Assembly: GCA_018388625.1 (NCBI GenBank)
Contig: CP074402.1
Coordinates: 3,596,001 to 3,660,000, forward strand
DNA: 64,000 bases
DNA from: Nocardiopsis eucommiae
Lineage (GTDB): Bacteria; Actinomycetota; Actinomycetes; Streptosporangiales; Streptosporangiaceae
Direction of reading: 5' to 3'
Part shown: one piece after another, positions 47,032 through 56,369 of the stretch
Position numbering within the stretch: position 1 is the first letter of the stretch
Layout: each line of letters begins with the position of its first letter
Made by a program: the position numbers and the translations under genes
Notes under the pieces: generated by a model
The model's input: only the letters and a program-made list of their open reading frames with translations
Database searches by the model: none
Told to the model about the DNA's origin: nothing

Positions 47032-48429
47032 TCAGCCGAGGTCGAGGATGCGGTCGGCCTCCCGCCGTCCGGACAGCAGGGCGCCGTGCACCGTCGCGGA
47101 GTGCTCGATCTCGGTGGCCTCCCCGGCGAAGAAGAGGCGGTCCCCGACCGGGTCGCCCAGGGCCACGCGGTCCCCGTCTCCCGCACCGACGGCGGTGAAC
47201 GAGAACCCGCCGCGCGCGAAGGGATCGTCCATCCAGTGCGTCACGTGGTGGTCCACCGGGTCCGGGGCCTTCCTGAACATGCCGCGCAGGGAGGCCATGG
47301 CGTGCTCGACCACGTCACCGTCCTCCATCCCGGCGAGGAACCTGGCCGCGTTGCCGCCGTTGCGGCTGACCAGGATGGGCTGGCCCAGGACGTTCTGTCC
47401 GGCGTACCAGTGGAACCAGGTGCCCTCCTCGGTGCCCAGGTGGACCAGGACCTCCGCGTCACCCCAGAAGACGTCGTCGAAGCGCAGGAACAGCTTCTCC
47501 AGTCGGCCGTTGCCCAGGCGCGCCAGTGCCTCCCGCTTGTCCTCGGGCAGTTCGGGGAGAATTCGACCTGCCCGGACTGGAGGACACCGAGGGGCAGGGA
47601 GACGAGGACCCGGTCGGCGGTCAGTGTCTCCTCACCGTCGGGTGTGTCCACCCGCACGCCGACCCCCTGGTCGTCGTGGGTGACCCCCAGGACCACGTGC
47701 TCCAGGCGGACGTCCAGCCCCCGCGCGAGATAGTCGGTGAGCTGGCTCATGCCGTCCGGGAAGACCACGTCGTCGCCGCTGAACTCGTGCCGCGAGGCGA
47801 CCGCCGCGAAGGCGACCTCTTCGGCGTCGGCTCCGTGGTCGGCCTCCGCGAACCGGTGGACGATCTCGGCCGCGTCCCTGGCCCGGGAGCGCACGAGGTT
47901 GACGTCGTAGAGGGCGTGGTTGATGCCCTCCTCCATCGACTCCTCCGGGCTCGCGCCGACCGTCGCCCAGTACATGTGCTCGTGGAGGAGGTTGACGTCC
48001 TCCAGGTTGCGGCGGTGCCGGTCGAACAGGAGCCTGCGGCCCTTGGGGTCGTAGGCGGTCTCGGTGGAGCGGTTGAAGACGGCGGTGCGTGCGCCCGCCT
48101 CCTCCACCAGCCGGGACAGCGGGTTGTTCTCCTCGCCGCGCATCCAGGAGGCCCCCACGTCCAGGGTGGATCCCTCCCAGTCGCGCACCGAGTGGATACG
48201 GCCTCCGGTGCGGTCCCTGGCCTCGACCACGGTGACGCGTTCACCCTGCTCCGCGAGGCGGTCGGCGGCGGCCAGCCCGGCCATCCCGGCGCCCACGACG
48301 ATGGTGTGGCCGCGCCCGGGCGCGGCCTCGCGTCCACGCGGCTCGGGCTCGGCACGGGGGCCTCCCCTGCTCGTGCTCCTCGCCGGAGACCTCCTCCTCG
48401 GTGATCTCCGCGCCCACGTCCTCGCTCAT
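47032..48429 (-). CDS. Flavin amine oxidase, two frame breaks
   Basis: ATG at 48429 gives a short acidic leader (SEDVGAEITEEEVSGEEHEQ). After a break near 48360 comes TIVVGAGMAGLAAADRLAEQ, the FAD-binding Rossmann loop, and GGRIHSVRDWEGSTLDVGAS. A second break at a CCCC run near 47560 leads to FSPELPEDKREALARLGNGR and the C-terminal FAD motif RLFFAGEATEIEHSATVHGA. About 466 residues. Family oxidises amines; the substrate is unknown. Confidence 0.88.
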
Positions 48430-48529
48430 GGCGTCCCCCTCCGTGTCGGCGGCCCGACATGAGTGACCCTAAGCGCCCGGTCTGTCCCGACCCGGGAGGG
48501 ACACACCAGAGGACCCCGGCACGGAGCGG

Positions 48530-49006
48530 TCAGGGTTCGACGTGCGCGGCCAGGTGGGCCAGTGACGAGGCGAGGCCGACCGCGTGGTCCTCGGGTCGGA
48601 TGCCCGGGGGCACGTCGGTCGCCTCGATCGTCACCGTGGTGCCCTCGGGGACCGGCTCCAGCCGCCAGGTCATGACCATGGCCCCCAGGAAGGCGGGGTC
48701 GTCCGACTTGAAGTCGATGACCTGCACGATCCGCTGATCGGGTACGAGTTCGTCGAAACGCACCTCGGTGACGTCGGTGGACTCCGAGGTCTTGCCGTGC
48801 CCGGAGTCGGCCTCGCGATAGGTGAGCTCCATCCGGTACCCGCCGCCGGGCCGGGGGTCGAAGTCCTCGATCCGCCCGGACATGCCCTCCGGGGGCAGCC
48901 AGGCCTGAAGGGCGGCGCCGTCGGTCAGCGCGCCGTAGACCTCGGACGGCGGCGCCGCGATGGTCCGCTCCGCCCGGTCGACCCGTCCGTTCCCTCGCAC
49001 ACTCAT
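48530..49006 (-). CDS. SRPBCC/AHSA1-type protein
   Basis: 158 residues. RTIAAPPSEVYGALTDGAAL, QAWLPPEGM, then VTEVRFDELVPDQRIVQVID and MVMTWRLEPVPEGTTVTIEA show the Bet v1-like fold with the long C-terminal helix (IRPEDHAVGLASSLAHLAAH). Likely binds a hydrophobic ligand. ATG with AGGAG. The 335 bases upstream contain nothing recognisable. Confidence 0.9.
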   Translation of the reverse strand: MSVRGNGRVDRAERTIAAPPSEVYGALTDGAALQAWLPPEGMSGRIEDFDPRPGGGYRMELTYREADSGHGKTSESTDVTEVRFDELVPDQRIVQVIDFKSDDPAFLGAMVMTWRLEPVPEGTTVTIEATDVPPGIRPEDHAVGLASSLAHLAAHVEP

Positions 49007-49341
49007 CCGGTCTCCTGCCTCCGCACCGCCCGGTCGGTCCGGGCGTGGGCCACGACTGTAACGCGAGGTGGGGACGGAGCGAGGGAGGTCGGAACGAGGG
49101 CGGGCGGGACGGCGGTCAGCGCTCTTCCGACTCACCGCCGTCCCCACGTGCGCGGGCCCGTCCCGTCCTGACCGGCCCGAACGAACGAGTGGTCCCGTCC
49201 TGACCACTCCGGGCCCCCGGGTGGCAGAGCCCGGGGTCCACGTCCGCACCGGGGGTCATGTGTCACCACCGACGCCCCGGCGTCCGTCAGTCAGGAAACC
49301 TAGTGCGCAATGCTTTCAGATTTCTTCCGCTCCCGGAGGGG

Positions 49342-50524
49342 TCAGAGGAGTCGGCCCTCACGGGCGACGACCCGCCCCGCGCGGACGACCGCGTGGCGCG
49401 GGGGCAGGTCCACCACGACCTGCGGCAGGCACTCGCCGTCCACCAGCAGGAAGTCCGCGGGCGCACCCACCGCGAAGTCGGCGCGCGGCAGGTCCACCAG
49501 GGCCGCCCCGTCGTGCGCCGCCGTGAGGAAGGCGTCCGAGAGCTGCTCGTCGAGCCGTGCGCGCAGCGCCCTGGCCAGCAGGTGGGCGCGGTGCAGCATG
49601 TCGGCGTCACCGAACGGGCTCCAGGAGTCACGGACCCCGTCCGAGCCGACGCCGACCCGTACCCCGTGCTCGCGCAGCCGCGCCACCGGAAGCACGCGGG
49701 ACGGGTCCGGGGCCACCGTGGTGAGCGCGACCCCCGCCTCTCCGAGACCGGCCGCCACGGCCTCGAAGTCGCCGGCCGCCGGGGTCACCCCGAAGGCGTG
49801 GCTGACCGTGACGTTGCCGCCCATGTCCAGGGCCCGGGTGCGTTCGATGATCGCCCAGATGGTGCGCGAGCCCACGGATCCGCTGTCGTGCAGATGGATG
49901 TCGACCCCCACCCGGTACCGGTCCGCGAGGCCGAACACGAGGTCGAGCTGGCCGTCCAGGTCGTCGTCGAAGCCTTCGGGGTCGATCCCGCCGACCAGGT
50001 CGGCGACGCCGGTACGCAGCGCCTCCTCCAGGAGGGCGTCGGTGCCGGGGGCGCGCCGGACCCCGTGCTGGGGGAACGCGACGACGCGCACGTCCAGCGC
50101 GTGCTCCAGTCGACGGGCGGCCTCCCGCACACCGTGGAGGCCGTCCAGCCCGTAGGCGGGGGCGATGTCGGCGTGCGCGCGCATCGCCCGGGTACCGCGC
50201 GTGACGGCGTGACCCATGAGGCGTTCGGCGCGGTCGGCCACGGGGCTGGGGCAGTTCCGGAAGAACGCGGCGTCCTGTTCACCCAGTTCCGCGATCCCCT
50301 TCGCGGGCCGGCGCGACTGCCAGGGCTCCCCCAGGAGGTCTTGTCCGGGTGGATGTGCGCGTCGACCAGCGTGGGCAGGGCGATCCGCCCGCCGCAGTCG
50401 ACCACCTCGGCCCCGCCCACGGGGGCGCTCTCGGCCACCACCCCGTCGACCACCACCAGGTCGACGGGATCGCCGCCCATGGGACGTACGTCGCGGAAGA
50501 TCGTGGGGGATTCTGCTGGGTCAT
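49342..50524 (-). CDS. Cytosine-deaminase-like amidohydrolase, two frame breaks
   Basis: ATG at 50524 (AGGAAGG) gives MTQQNPP, then after a C-run break TIFRDVRPMGG and GGRIALPTLVDAHIHPDKT (HxH metal ligands). A G-run break near 50338 leads to PAKGIAELGEQDAAFFRN. Further metal sites: VDIHLHDSGS, VSHAFG, VGSDGVRDSWSPFG. About 393 residues. Deaminates or hydrolyses a cyclic N-compound; the substrate is not certain. Confidence 0.87.
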
Positions 50525-50541
50525 GACAGCCTTCCTGGTAG

Positions 50542-50560
50542 CGGTATACCAAAAATACCG
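50542..50560. promoter_or_regulatory. Palindrome before the amidohydrolase
   Basis: CGGTAT/ATACCG arms around ACCAAAA, 18 bases upstream of the start. On the minus strand GGTATAC supplies a possible -10, so this is a likely promoter/operator. Confidence 0.45.
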
Positions 50561-50579
50561 AGGAAGCCGACCCAGGCAA

Positions 50580-50603
50580 GTGGCCCCTCGGTCGAGGGGC
50601 CAC
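50580..50603 (-). terminator. Terminator of the PRC-barrel gene
   Basis: 11-bp stem GTGGCCCCTCG/CGAGGGGCCAC with a two-base loop, 29 bases after the stop at 50632. Confidence 0.7.
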
Positions 50604-50631
50604 TCGGAGGTAGCGTGAACCACGCGTCGGG

Positions 50632-51559
50632 TCAGGGAGCGTCGTCGGGGCCCCGTGGCGGGAGCCCGTCCTCGTCCTCGAAGTCGATGCGCTCCTTGCG
50701 GAGTTCGCCCTCGATGTGCTCCTCACGGGTGACGTCCCGCTTGCGGACGTGGACCTCCTCGACGGGCACCTCCTCCTTCGAGACGACCGGACGCTCCTCG
50801 TACAGGGTGAAGGTGCGCTCGTCCTCCTCCATGTGCCCCGGGTCCAGGACCTGGGACGGGTCGGTGATGGGTCGCCGCTCGACCTCCAGTTCCTCGTGGT
50901 GCAGCGGGACGGTCTCCTCGAAGCGCTCGGTCTCGACGTGCCTGCGCATCCGCGCCTGCCCGCCCTCGCGGCGCTCGACCCCGATGTCCACCCGCTCCTC
51001 ATGGCGCAGGACGGAGAGGTCGTCGGTGTCGCGGGACCCGCCGAGGCGCTCCTCGCCGTGGTACCGGTCCAACGGGTCACCGGCCTGCGGCTCGTCTCCC
51101 CGCCCCTCACGCGGGTCCGCGAAGTCACCGTGGCCGCCTGTCCCGCGGGCACGCCCGCGGCCGTGGTCTGGTGGCCCGGGCCGGCCGCCCCGGCGTCCGG
51201 GTCCGCGGTCCTGGTGTCGCCCTCCCCCTGGGCCTGCCGGGGAAGCCACCCTGTCGCGCGAAGTAGTCGCGGACGAGGGCCTCGTCCTCCGGGGTGATGT
51301 GCCGCTCGGCGTCGACCTGTGGAGCGTCCTTGACGACCCCCTTGTCGTAGGGGACCTGGATGTCCTCCTCCACGGGTCGCGCCCCCTGGAGCGGAACGAG
51401 GGTCTCCCGCATGCCGAACAGCCCGGTGTGGACCGACACCCAGCTCGGTTCCCCGGTGCTGTCGTCGAGGAACACCTGCTTGATCTTCCCCACGTTGGTG
51501 CCCTCGGCGTCGAGCACACGGTGGCCGACGAGGTTCTCTGGTACGAGTTCGCCTGTCAC
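50632..51559 (-). CDS. PRC-barrel plus DUF2382 stress protein, one frame break
   Basis: GTG at 51559 (GGGAGG). PRC-barrel: LVPENLVGHRVLDAEGTNVG, KIKQVFLDDSTGEPSWVSV. A break near 51237 precedes an acidic linker and the DUF2382 (YsnF/AvaK) region: LSVLRHEERVDIGVERREGG, RFEETVPLHHEELEVERRPI, then VPVEEVHVRKRDVTREEHIE. About 309 residues. Members are induced by general stress in actinobacteria. Confidence 0.87.
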
Positions 51560-51891
51560 GGGGCCTCCCTCCCTGTTCACGGAACGGGACGTGTGCCCCG
51601 TACTCGCCGGGCCCGTACCCCCGGCACGGAGCCCGCAAAGGCCCCGCGGTCACTCCCTGAACAAGGAAGTGCCAGCCATAAGACCCCACTTGGCCGGGGC
51701 CGACTCTCGCGAACCCCACATGACGTCCCATGGCACGGCTCTTGACGTCGGCGCACCCCGAACACGAAGAAGCGCCCACCGCCCTCCAGCTGTCGCGCTT
51801 CGCGTTCGGGAGGCACGATGAGCCGCTGGTCCTCCGCCAGGACACGGTGGAGAGCCCCTGAGACGACGACGCGTGTGGTGTGCTGGAAAGC

Positions 51892-52053
51892 ATGGATGAG
51901 GATCGGCGCGAAGCTGGCAACGAGGGCTCCGAGCGACACCGGACGTTGTCCGACACACTCGCCGCGGCCGACATCAAACGGTTGGTGCGCGCGTCGCGTG
52001 AGGGTGATGGGGACGAAGCGGAACGGATCCGCCGAAGGCACCTGAAAGTGTAG
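51892..52053 (+). CDS. Possible small charged protein
   Basis: 53 residues: MDEDRREAGNEGSERHRTLS, later AAADIKRLVRASREGDGDEA. Composition and codon positions look coding, but the ribosome site (GGAAAG) is too close to the ATG. It precedes the NLR operon. The remainder of 51560-52144 shows nothing convincing. Confidence 0.35.
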   Translation: MDEDRREAGNEGSERHRTLSDTLAAADIKRLVRASREGDGDEAERIRRRHLKV

Positions 52054-52073
52054 TCCGCTTACGGCCAGAAGCC

Positions 52074-52102
52074 TTAGCGGGCAGGGGTTCCCGTGTTAGT
52101 TT
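52074..52102 (+). promoter_or_regulatory. Possible promoter of the NLR operon
   Basis: TTAGCG, 17-base spacer, TAGTTT, ending 42 bases before the ATG at 52145. Moderate match only. Confidence 0.4.
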
Positions 52103-52144
52103 CAGGCTCCGCGGAACGTTCTCCCCAGGCCTGATCGGAGCACC

Positions 52145-52363
52145 ATGGAGCTGGAACTGCTCGCGACCGACGACAAGTCCGGCGGCAAGGGCTGCCCCTC
52201 CGTCTACATCAGTGACACCGGCGAGTTCGTCGTCCAGGGGGCCGGGCTCGCTGACGCCGACTTCGCGAAGCTGGCCCATCCGCTGCCCGGTGAGACCGCC
52301 GTACGCATCTCGCCCGAGATCGTGCTCGCCGCCGTCGATCAGTACCGGCGGAGGGGTGTGTGA
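52145..52363 (+). CDS. Small DUF397-like accessory protein
   Basis: 72 residues: MELELLATDDKSGGKGCPSV, then DTGEFVVQGAGLADADFAKL and ETAVRISPEIVLAAVDQYRR. Similar short proteins accompany DUF6879 genes in actinobacteria. GTGTGA overlap with the next gene. First gene of the three-gene operon; role unknown. Confidence 0.8.
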   Translation: MELELLATDDKSGGKGCPSVYISDTGEFVVQGAGLADADFAKLAHPLPGETAVRISPEIVLAAVDQYRRRGV

Positions 52364-52920
52364 CCCCTCCGAAAACCGGTTCTCGCCCACTGCGAGAAGG
52401 CGAGTTCGATCGCTTCTTCGAGGAGTGCCGCTACACCGCCTTCCGGTTGGAGACGCTCCAGGTCTACGACGTCGGCTATGAGGAGGAGGCCTTTCGCCGT
52501 TTTCTGGCCGACGGAGAGAGGATCTCCACCGCGTCCCACCGGGAGTGGACCCGCATCGTCGGGAGCGGACGACGCTTCCGCCGTGTCCACGTGGTCACCG
52601 AACCCCTCACCGACTACCTGCGGTTCGAGAGTGTGTGCGCCTACCGCGCCAGTGTCGAAGCGGGCGAGGACGTCAACATCCTGCCCGTCGACGAGGGATC
52701 CTGGCCGAAGGGCATCCCTCGATTCGACTACTGGCTGTTCGACTCGGAGCGTCTGGTGCGTATGAACTACACCCCGGACGGAACCATGCTCACCCCTGAA
52801 CTGGTGACCGCCCCGGAGGAGATCGTGCGGGCCAACGCCGTACGCGACCGGGCGCTGCACGTGGCCACACCCTTCCCTGAGTACGAGAAGCGTTTCGACG
52901 CGGATATGCGGCCTCTGTGA
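52360..52920 (+). CDS. DUF6879 family protein
   Basis: 186 residues. FDRFFEECRYTAFRLETLQV, RRFLADGERISTASHREWTR and YWLFDSERLVRMNYTPDGTM match the actinobacterial DUF6879 family, frequent beside XRE and AfsR-like genes. GTG start overlaps the previous TGA, and its own TGA overlaps the ATPase start. Confidence 0.87.
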   Translation: MTPPKTGSRPLREGEFDRFFEECRYTAFRLETLQVYDVGYEEEAFRRFLADGERISTASHREWTRIVGSGRRFRRVHVVTEPLTDYLRFESVCAYRASVEAGEDVNILPVDEGSWPKGIPRFDYWLFDSERLVRMNYTPDGTMLTPELVTAPEEIVRANAVRDRALHVATPFPEYEKRFDADMRPL

Positions 52921-55025
52921 CGGACACCGAGAACCGTGCGACCACCAACACCGCGCACGGCTCCCCGGAGGCCCTGTTGCAGACGGGAGCCGCGCACGGG
53001 GATGTCCACATCACCTCGAAACCCGCCCGTGCCGTCGCCGTTCCACGTCAACTCCCGCATCTCAGCAGGGGGTTCGTGGATCGCGAGCATCACCTGCGGC
53101 GATTGGACGCGCTGACGGCCCAGGCGTCCGGGCGGAGTGTCCCGGTCGCGATCCTGGCCGGGCCACCAGGCGTCGGCAAGACCGCCTTGGCCGTGCACTG
53201 GGCGCATCGGTCACGTGCCCGCTTTCCGGACGGGGATCTCTACGTCAGCATGCACGGCCACGCCCCCGGACCGCGCGCGCAAGCCGCCCAGGCGCTCGAC
53301 TCGATCCTGAGAGCCCTCGGGGTGCGTGCCGACCGCATACCCCTGGACATGGACGGCCGCTCGGCGCTGTACCGATCCGAGGTGCACGGCCAGCGCCTTC
53401 TGGTGGTCATCGACGACGCACTCGATCCGGCACAGGTGCGGCCTCTGCTGCCCGCCTCGACCGGAAGCATGGTGGTGGTGACCAGCCGAAGCACGCTGAC
53501 CGGACTGGTCGCTCGCGAAGGAGCGGATCGCCTGCTCCTGGGGGCCCTCCCGCTCGTCGACTCCGTGGACCTGCTTCGAGGAGCGGTGGGAGCCCGGGTG
53601 GACTCCGAACCGGAGGCCGCGCGCAGCCTGGTCGAGCACTGCGCCCGCCTGCCGCTGGCCCTCAGAGTGGCGGCGGAACGGCTCGTCGACCGGCCGGACA
53701 CAACGCTGATCGACCTGGTCGACGAGCTGGCGGCCGAGGAATCCCGTCTGGACACTCTCGCGGAGGAGGACGAGTTGAGTGACCTGCGTTCCGTGATGAG
53801 CGCCTCCTACCAGGCCCTGGACGCCGGCACCGCACGATTCTTCCGCTCCCTGGGACTGCATCCGGGGCCGGAGTTCTCCGTCGCGGCAGCTGCCGCGCTC
53901 ACCGGTGTCCCGGGCGCCGAGGCCCGCAGGCTGCTGGATCGACTGAGACGAGCCAACCTCGTGGAACGCCCGCACGTCGACCGCTATCGCCTCCACGACC
54001 TGGTGCGTCTGTTCGTCGTGGAACGGGTGCGTGCCGAGGACGGACTCCCAGCGATTCCCGAGAGCATCGGTCGGCTGGCTCGGTGGTACGTCCATGCCGC
54101 CTCCCGGGCCCAGCTGGCCGAGCACCCGCACTTTCCCGTCGTACCCGGTGGTGAGGCTCCTCAGGAGCTACCCGACTTCACCTCTCCCGAAGAGGCCCTG
54201 TCGTGGTTCGAGGCAGAGCGCACGAACCTGATCGCCGTGACAACGGCCGCCTTCGACCACGGTCAGTACGGTGTCGCCTGGCGCCTGCCCGCCAGTGTCT
54301 ACCCTCTGTTCGAAGTCCACCGGCACTGGCACGCGTGGGTGGACCTGCACAGGGTCGGTCTGAGAGCGGCGGAGAAAGCCGGGAGTCCCTTCGGGTTGGC
54401 CCGCAACCATCTGGGGATGGGCGACGCCCTGTGGCTCTTGGAGGACCTCGACGAAGCCGAACACCACTACCGGACGGCCCTGGCGAGCGGTGACTCCTGG
54501 GTGCGGGGGTTCGCGCTCCGTCAACTGGCTCTGGTGGCCTGGCAGAGCGGCGAACGGGGGCCCGGCACCGTGGAGAGGATGGAGCGCTCCCGTGCGATCT
54601 TCCGGGAGGCGGGAGAGCGGCGGGGCGAAGCCATGTCCCTGCTCGGTCTGGCGGATTTCCGCGCCGATCTGGGCAGCTGGGAGGAGGCTCTCAGCCTCTG
54701 CCGAGCGGCGGTCGACGCCTTCGAGGAGATCGACGCCGAATGGAGCGAGGCCTGGGCCCGCTGTTCCCTGGGACGGATCCTCACCGGCACGGGCAGGGCC
54801 GCGGAAGCCACCCTTGAGTACCGATCGGCCATCGCCGCATTCGACAGGTACGAGGACTCCGACAGCCGAGCCCTGGCACTGCGCGGCCTGGGCAGGTCCC
54901 ACGTCGAGCTGGGCGAACCGGAGCGGGCGCGTGAGGTCTGGACAGCCGCCCTGGACTATCTCAGGGACCACGACGATCCGCGTACCCCTGAGGTGGAGGA
55001 ACAGCTGAGAGCCCTGGACACCTGA
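52917..55025 (+). CDS. NLR-like NTPase with N-terminal RHIM/BASS-like motif and TPRs
   Basis: 702 residues. Residues 11-32 hold NTAHGSPEALLQTG then AAHGDVHI, an amyloid-signalling-type motif in the position expected for bacterial NLRs. An NB-ARC NTPase follows: RGFVDREHHLRRLDAL, Walker A ILAGPPGVGKTALA, Walker B LLVVIDDA, sensor VVTSRS, and the GLPL-type CARLPLALRVAAE; then a winged helix (RRANLVERPHVDRYRLHDLV) and TPR repeats to the end. No SARP-type DNA-binding domain is present, so it is not a classical AfsR. Likely a sensor that oligomerises and seeds an effector. GTG start, 4-base overlap upstream. Confidence 0.88.
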   Translation: MTDTENRATTNTAHGSPEALLQTGAAHGDVHITSKPARAVAVPRQLPHLSRGFVDREHHLRRLDALTAQASGRSVPVAILAGPPGVGKTALAVHWAHRSRARFPDGDLYVSMHGHAPGPRAQAAQALDSILRALGVRADRIPLDMDGRSALYRSEVHGQRLLVVIDDALDPAQVRPLLPASTGSMVVVTSRSTLTGLVAREGADRLLLGALPLVDSVDLLRGAVGARVDSEPEAARSLVEHCARLPLALRVAAERLVDRPDTTLIDLVDELAAEESRLDTLAEEDELSDLRSVMSASYQALDAGTARFFRSLGLHPGPEFSVAAAAALTGVPGAEARRLLDRLRRANLVERPHVDRYRLHDLVRLFVVERVRAEDGLPAIPESIGRLARWYVHAASRAQLAEHPHFPVVPGGEAPQELPDFTSPEEALSWFEAERTNLIAVTTAAFDHGQYGVAWRLPASVYPLFEVHRHWHAWVDLHRVGLRAAEKAGSPFGLARNHLGMGDALWLLEDLDEAEHHYRTALASGDSWVRGFALRQLALVAWQSGERGPGTVERMERSRAIFREAGERRGEAMSLLGLADFRADLGSWEEALSLCRAAVDAFEEIDAEWSEAWARCSLGRILTGTGRAAEATLEYRSAIAAFDRYEDSDSRALALRGLGRSHVELGEPERAREVWTAALDYLRDHDDPRTPEVEEQLRALDT

Positions 55026-55035
55026 GAGACGAAGA

Positions 55036-55064
55036 AGCGCCCGCCCCGTCGAGGGGCGGGCGCT
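55036..55064. terminator. Bidirectional terminator between NLR and thyX
   Basis: 12-bp stem AGCGCCCGCCCC/GGGGCGGGCGCT with a five-base loop between the convergent stops at 55025 and 55073. Confidence 0.85.
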
Positions 55065-55072
55065 CGGGACGG

Positions 55073-55870
55073 TCAGACCTTGCGGTGCTGGGGCACCCAC
55101 ACGCCGTCCTCGACGGTGTAGTCACCGAAGAGCGCGGGGGCCTCCTCCTTCAGGGTCTCGCCGATGAGGTTGAACAGGAGGCGGATCTCCTCCTCCGCTC
55201 CGGGAGCCGTGCGGGCCTCCAGGGTGTGCCGCAGCGTGCGCACGTTGGCGGTCCACACCAGGCCGGTCGCCACGCCCTCGGGGGCGAAGCGGCGCATGAA
55301 GGAGGTCTTGTGCTTCTTCTCCGCGAAATTCACGCCCTCGTCGTCCAGGCCGAAGTGCTCCGCCATCCAGAACTGGAACTCCTCCATCTGCTGAAGCATC
55401 GCCGTGGCGCGCTCCATCAGCTCGGGGTCCTCCTCGGCCCACTCCGGGAACCAGAACGGCAGGTCGGTCAGGCGCACGAACCGCAGGGACTCCTGCGAGA
55501 CGGCCACACCGGGGCGGTGTCGGATGAGCTCGTGGGTGAGCACCCGCGAGACGTTGTGCAGCACGAAGCTGAAGCTGACGTGCTCCAGCACCGAACCGTG
55601 CAGGCTCGCCAGGATGTTGCCCAGGTAGGCGTCCTGGTCCTTGCGCACCCGGGTGACGTTCGGGTTCAGGCCCGGCTCCCACGAGCGGTAGCACAGGCGC
55701 CCAGCGAACTCCGCGAGGTTCTGGGGGTCGTTGAGGTGGGCGTCCAGCTCACCCCGGTCGAACCGCTCCAACCACGCCTCGCCGCCGACCTCCTTGAGGT
55801 AGTCGGTGATCGCGTCGTAGTCCACCTGCGGACGTGCAACCAGGCGGACCTGGGGCTCGACCTTCTTCAC
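55073..55870 (-). CDS. thyX: Flavin-dependent thymidylate synthase
   Basis: 265 residues. CYRSWEPGLNPNVTRVRKDQ, GSVLEHVSFSFVLHNVSRVL and THELIRHRPGVAVSQESLRF are ThyX landmarks. The signature normally spaced RHR-x7-S-x-R reads here RHR-x8-S-x-R, one residue longer. Methylates dUMP using FAD and methylene-tetrahydrofolate. GTG at 55870 with GGAGAGGG. Confidence 0.92.
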   Translation of the reverse strand: MKKVEPQVRLVARPQVDYDAITDYLKEVGGEAWLERFDRGELDAHLNDPQNLAEFAGRLCYRSWEPGLNPNVTRVRKDQDAYLGNILASLHGSVLEHVSFSFVLHNVSRVLTHELIRHRPGVAVSQESLRFVRLTDLPFWFPEWAEEDPELMERATAMLQQMEEFQFWMAEHFGLDDEGVNFAEKKHKTSFMRRFAPEGVATGLVWTANVRTLRHTLEARTAPGAEEEIRLLFNLIGETLKEEAPALFGDYTVEDGVWVPQHRKV

Positions 55871-56030
55871 GGCACCCTCTCCTAGCAACTCCCCGCCCAG
55901 GGCACGCGTCATGGCCGCGACCAGGGTTTCCGGAGCACGGGAGCGTGTGTGGGGCGGGGCCGATTGACCTCCCCGAGGGTACACGTCCCGTTGCTTCGCC
56001 GTGGTCGGTCCGGAGCCGGGCCGACGAGCC

Positions 56031-56083
56031 GAGGGGCCGGGTGGCCGACACGCGCTCGGGCGTGGTCGGCCACCCGGCCCCTC
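56031..56083 (-). terminator. Long-stem terminator after the small membrane gene
   Basis: 19-bp perfect stem GAGGGGCCGGGTGGCCGAC with its complement, loop 15 bases, 21 bases after the stop at 56104. Confidence 0.8.
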
Positions 56084-56103
56084 GCAGGTCGGACGGAGGT
56101 CCG

Positions 56104-56244
56104 TCAGATCCCGTAGAAGTAGCCCGGGGCCACGAAGAGTCCGACGACGATGGCGATGATGCCCCAGAGGAGCTGCCCGCGCAGCACACCGAGGACACCG
56201 GAGACGATGAGGACGATTCCGAGGACAGTCAGCAAAATACCCAT
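56104..56244 (-). CDS. Small hydrophobic membrane protein
   Basis: 46 residues forming two membrane helices: MGILLTVLGIVLIVSGVLGV and LLWGIIAIVVGLFVAPGYFY, like the actinobacterial GPGG-type small membrane proteins. ATG at 56244 with AGGTGG. Function unknown. Confidence 0.75.
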   Translation of the reverse strand: MGILLTVLGIVLIVSGVLGVLRGQLLWGIIAIVVGLFVAPGYFYGI

Positions 56245-56369
56245 AGGCACCACCTGTCCGGTCACGAGCGAATCAAACAGTATCCCTGAAGCAATTATTG
56301 TCGTGCGACATCATTCCAGGTGAGCGGCGGTCACTGTGACACAGGTCGTACCGCCGCCCACCACGTGTG

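Noticed and set aside
47032..48429. Amine oxidase as a pseudogene
   Set aside because: Both breaks are single-base and match the window-wide pattern; all FAD motifs are preserved.
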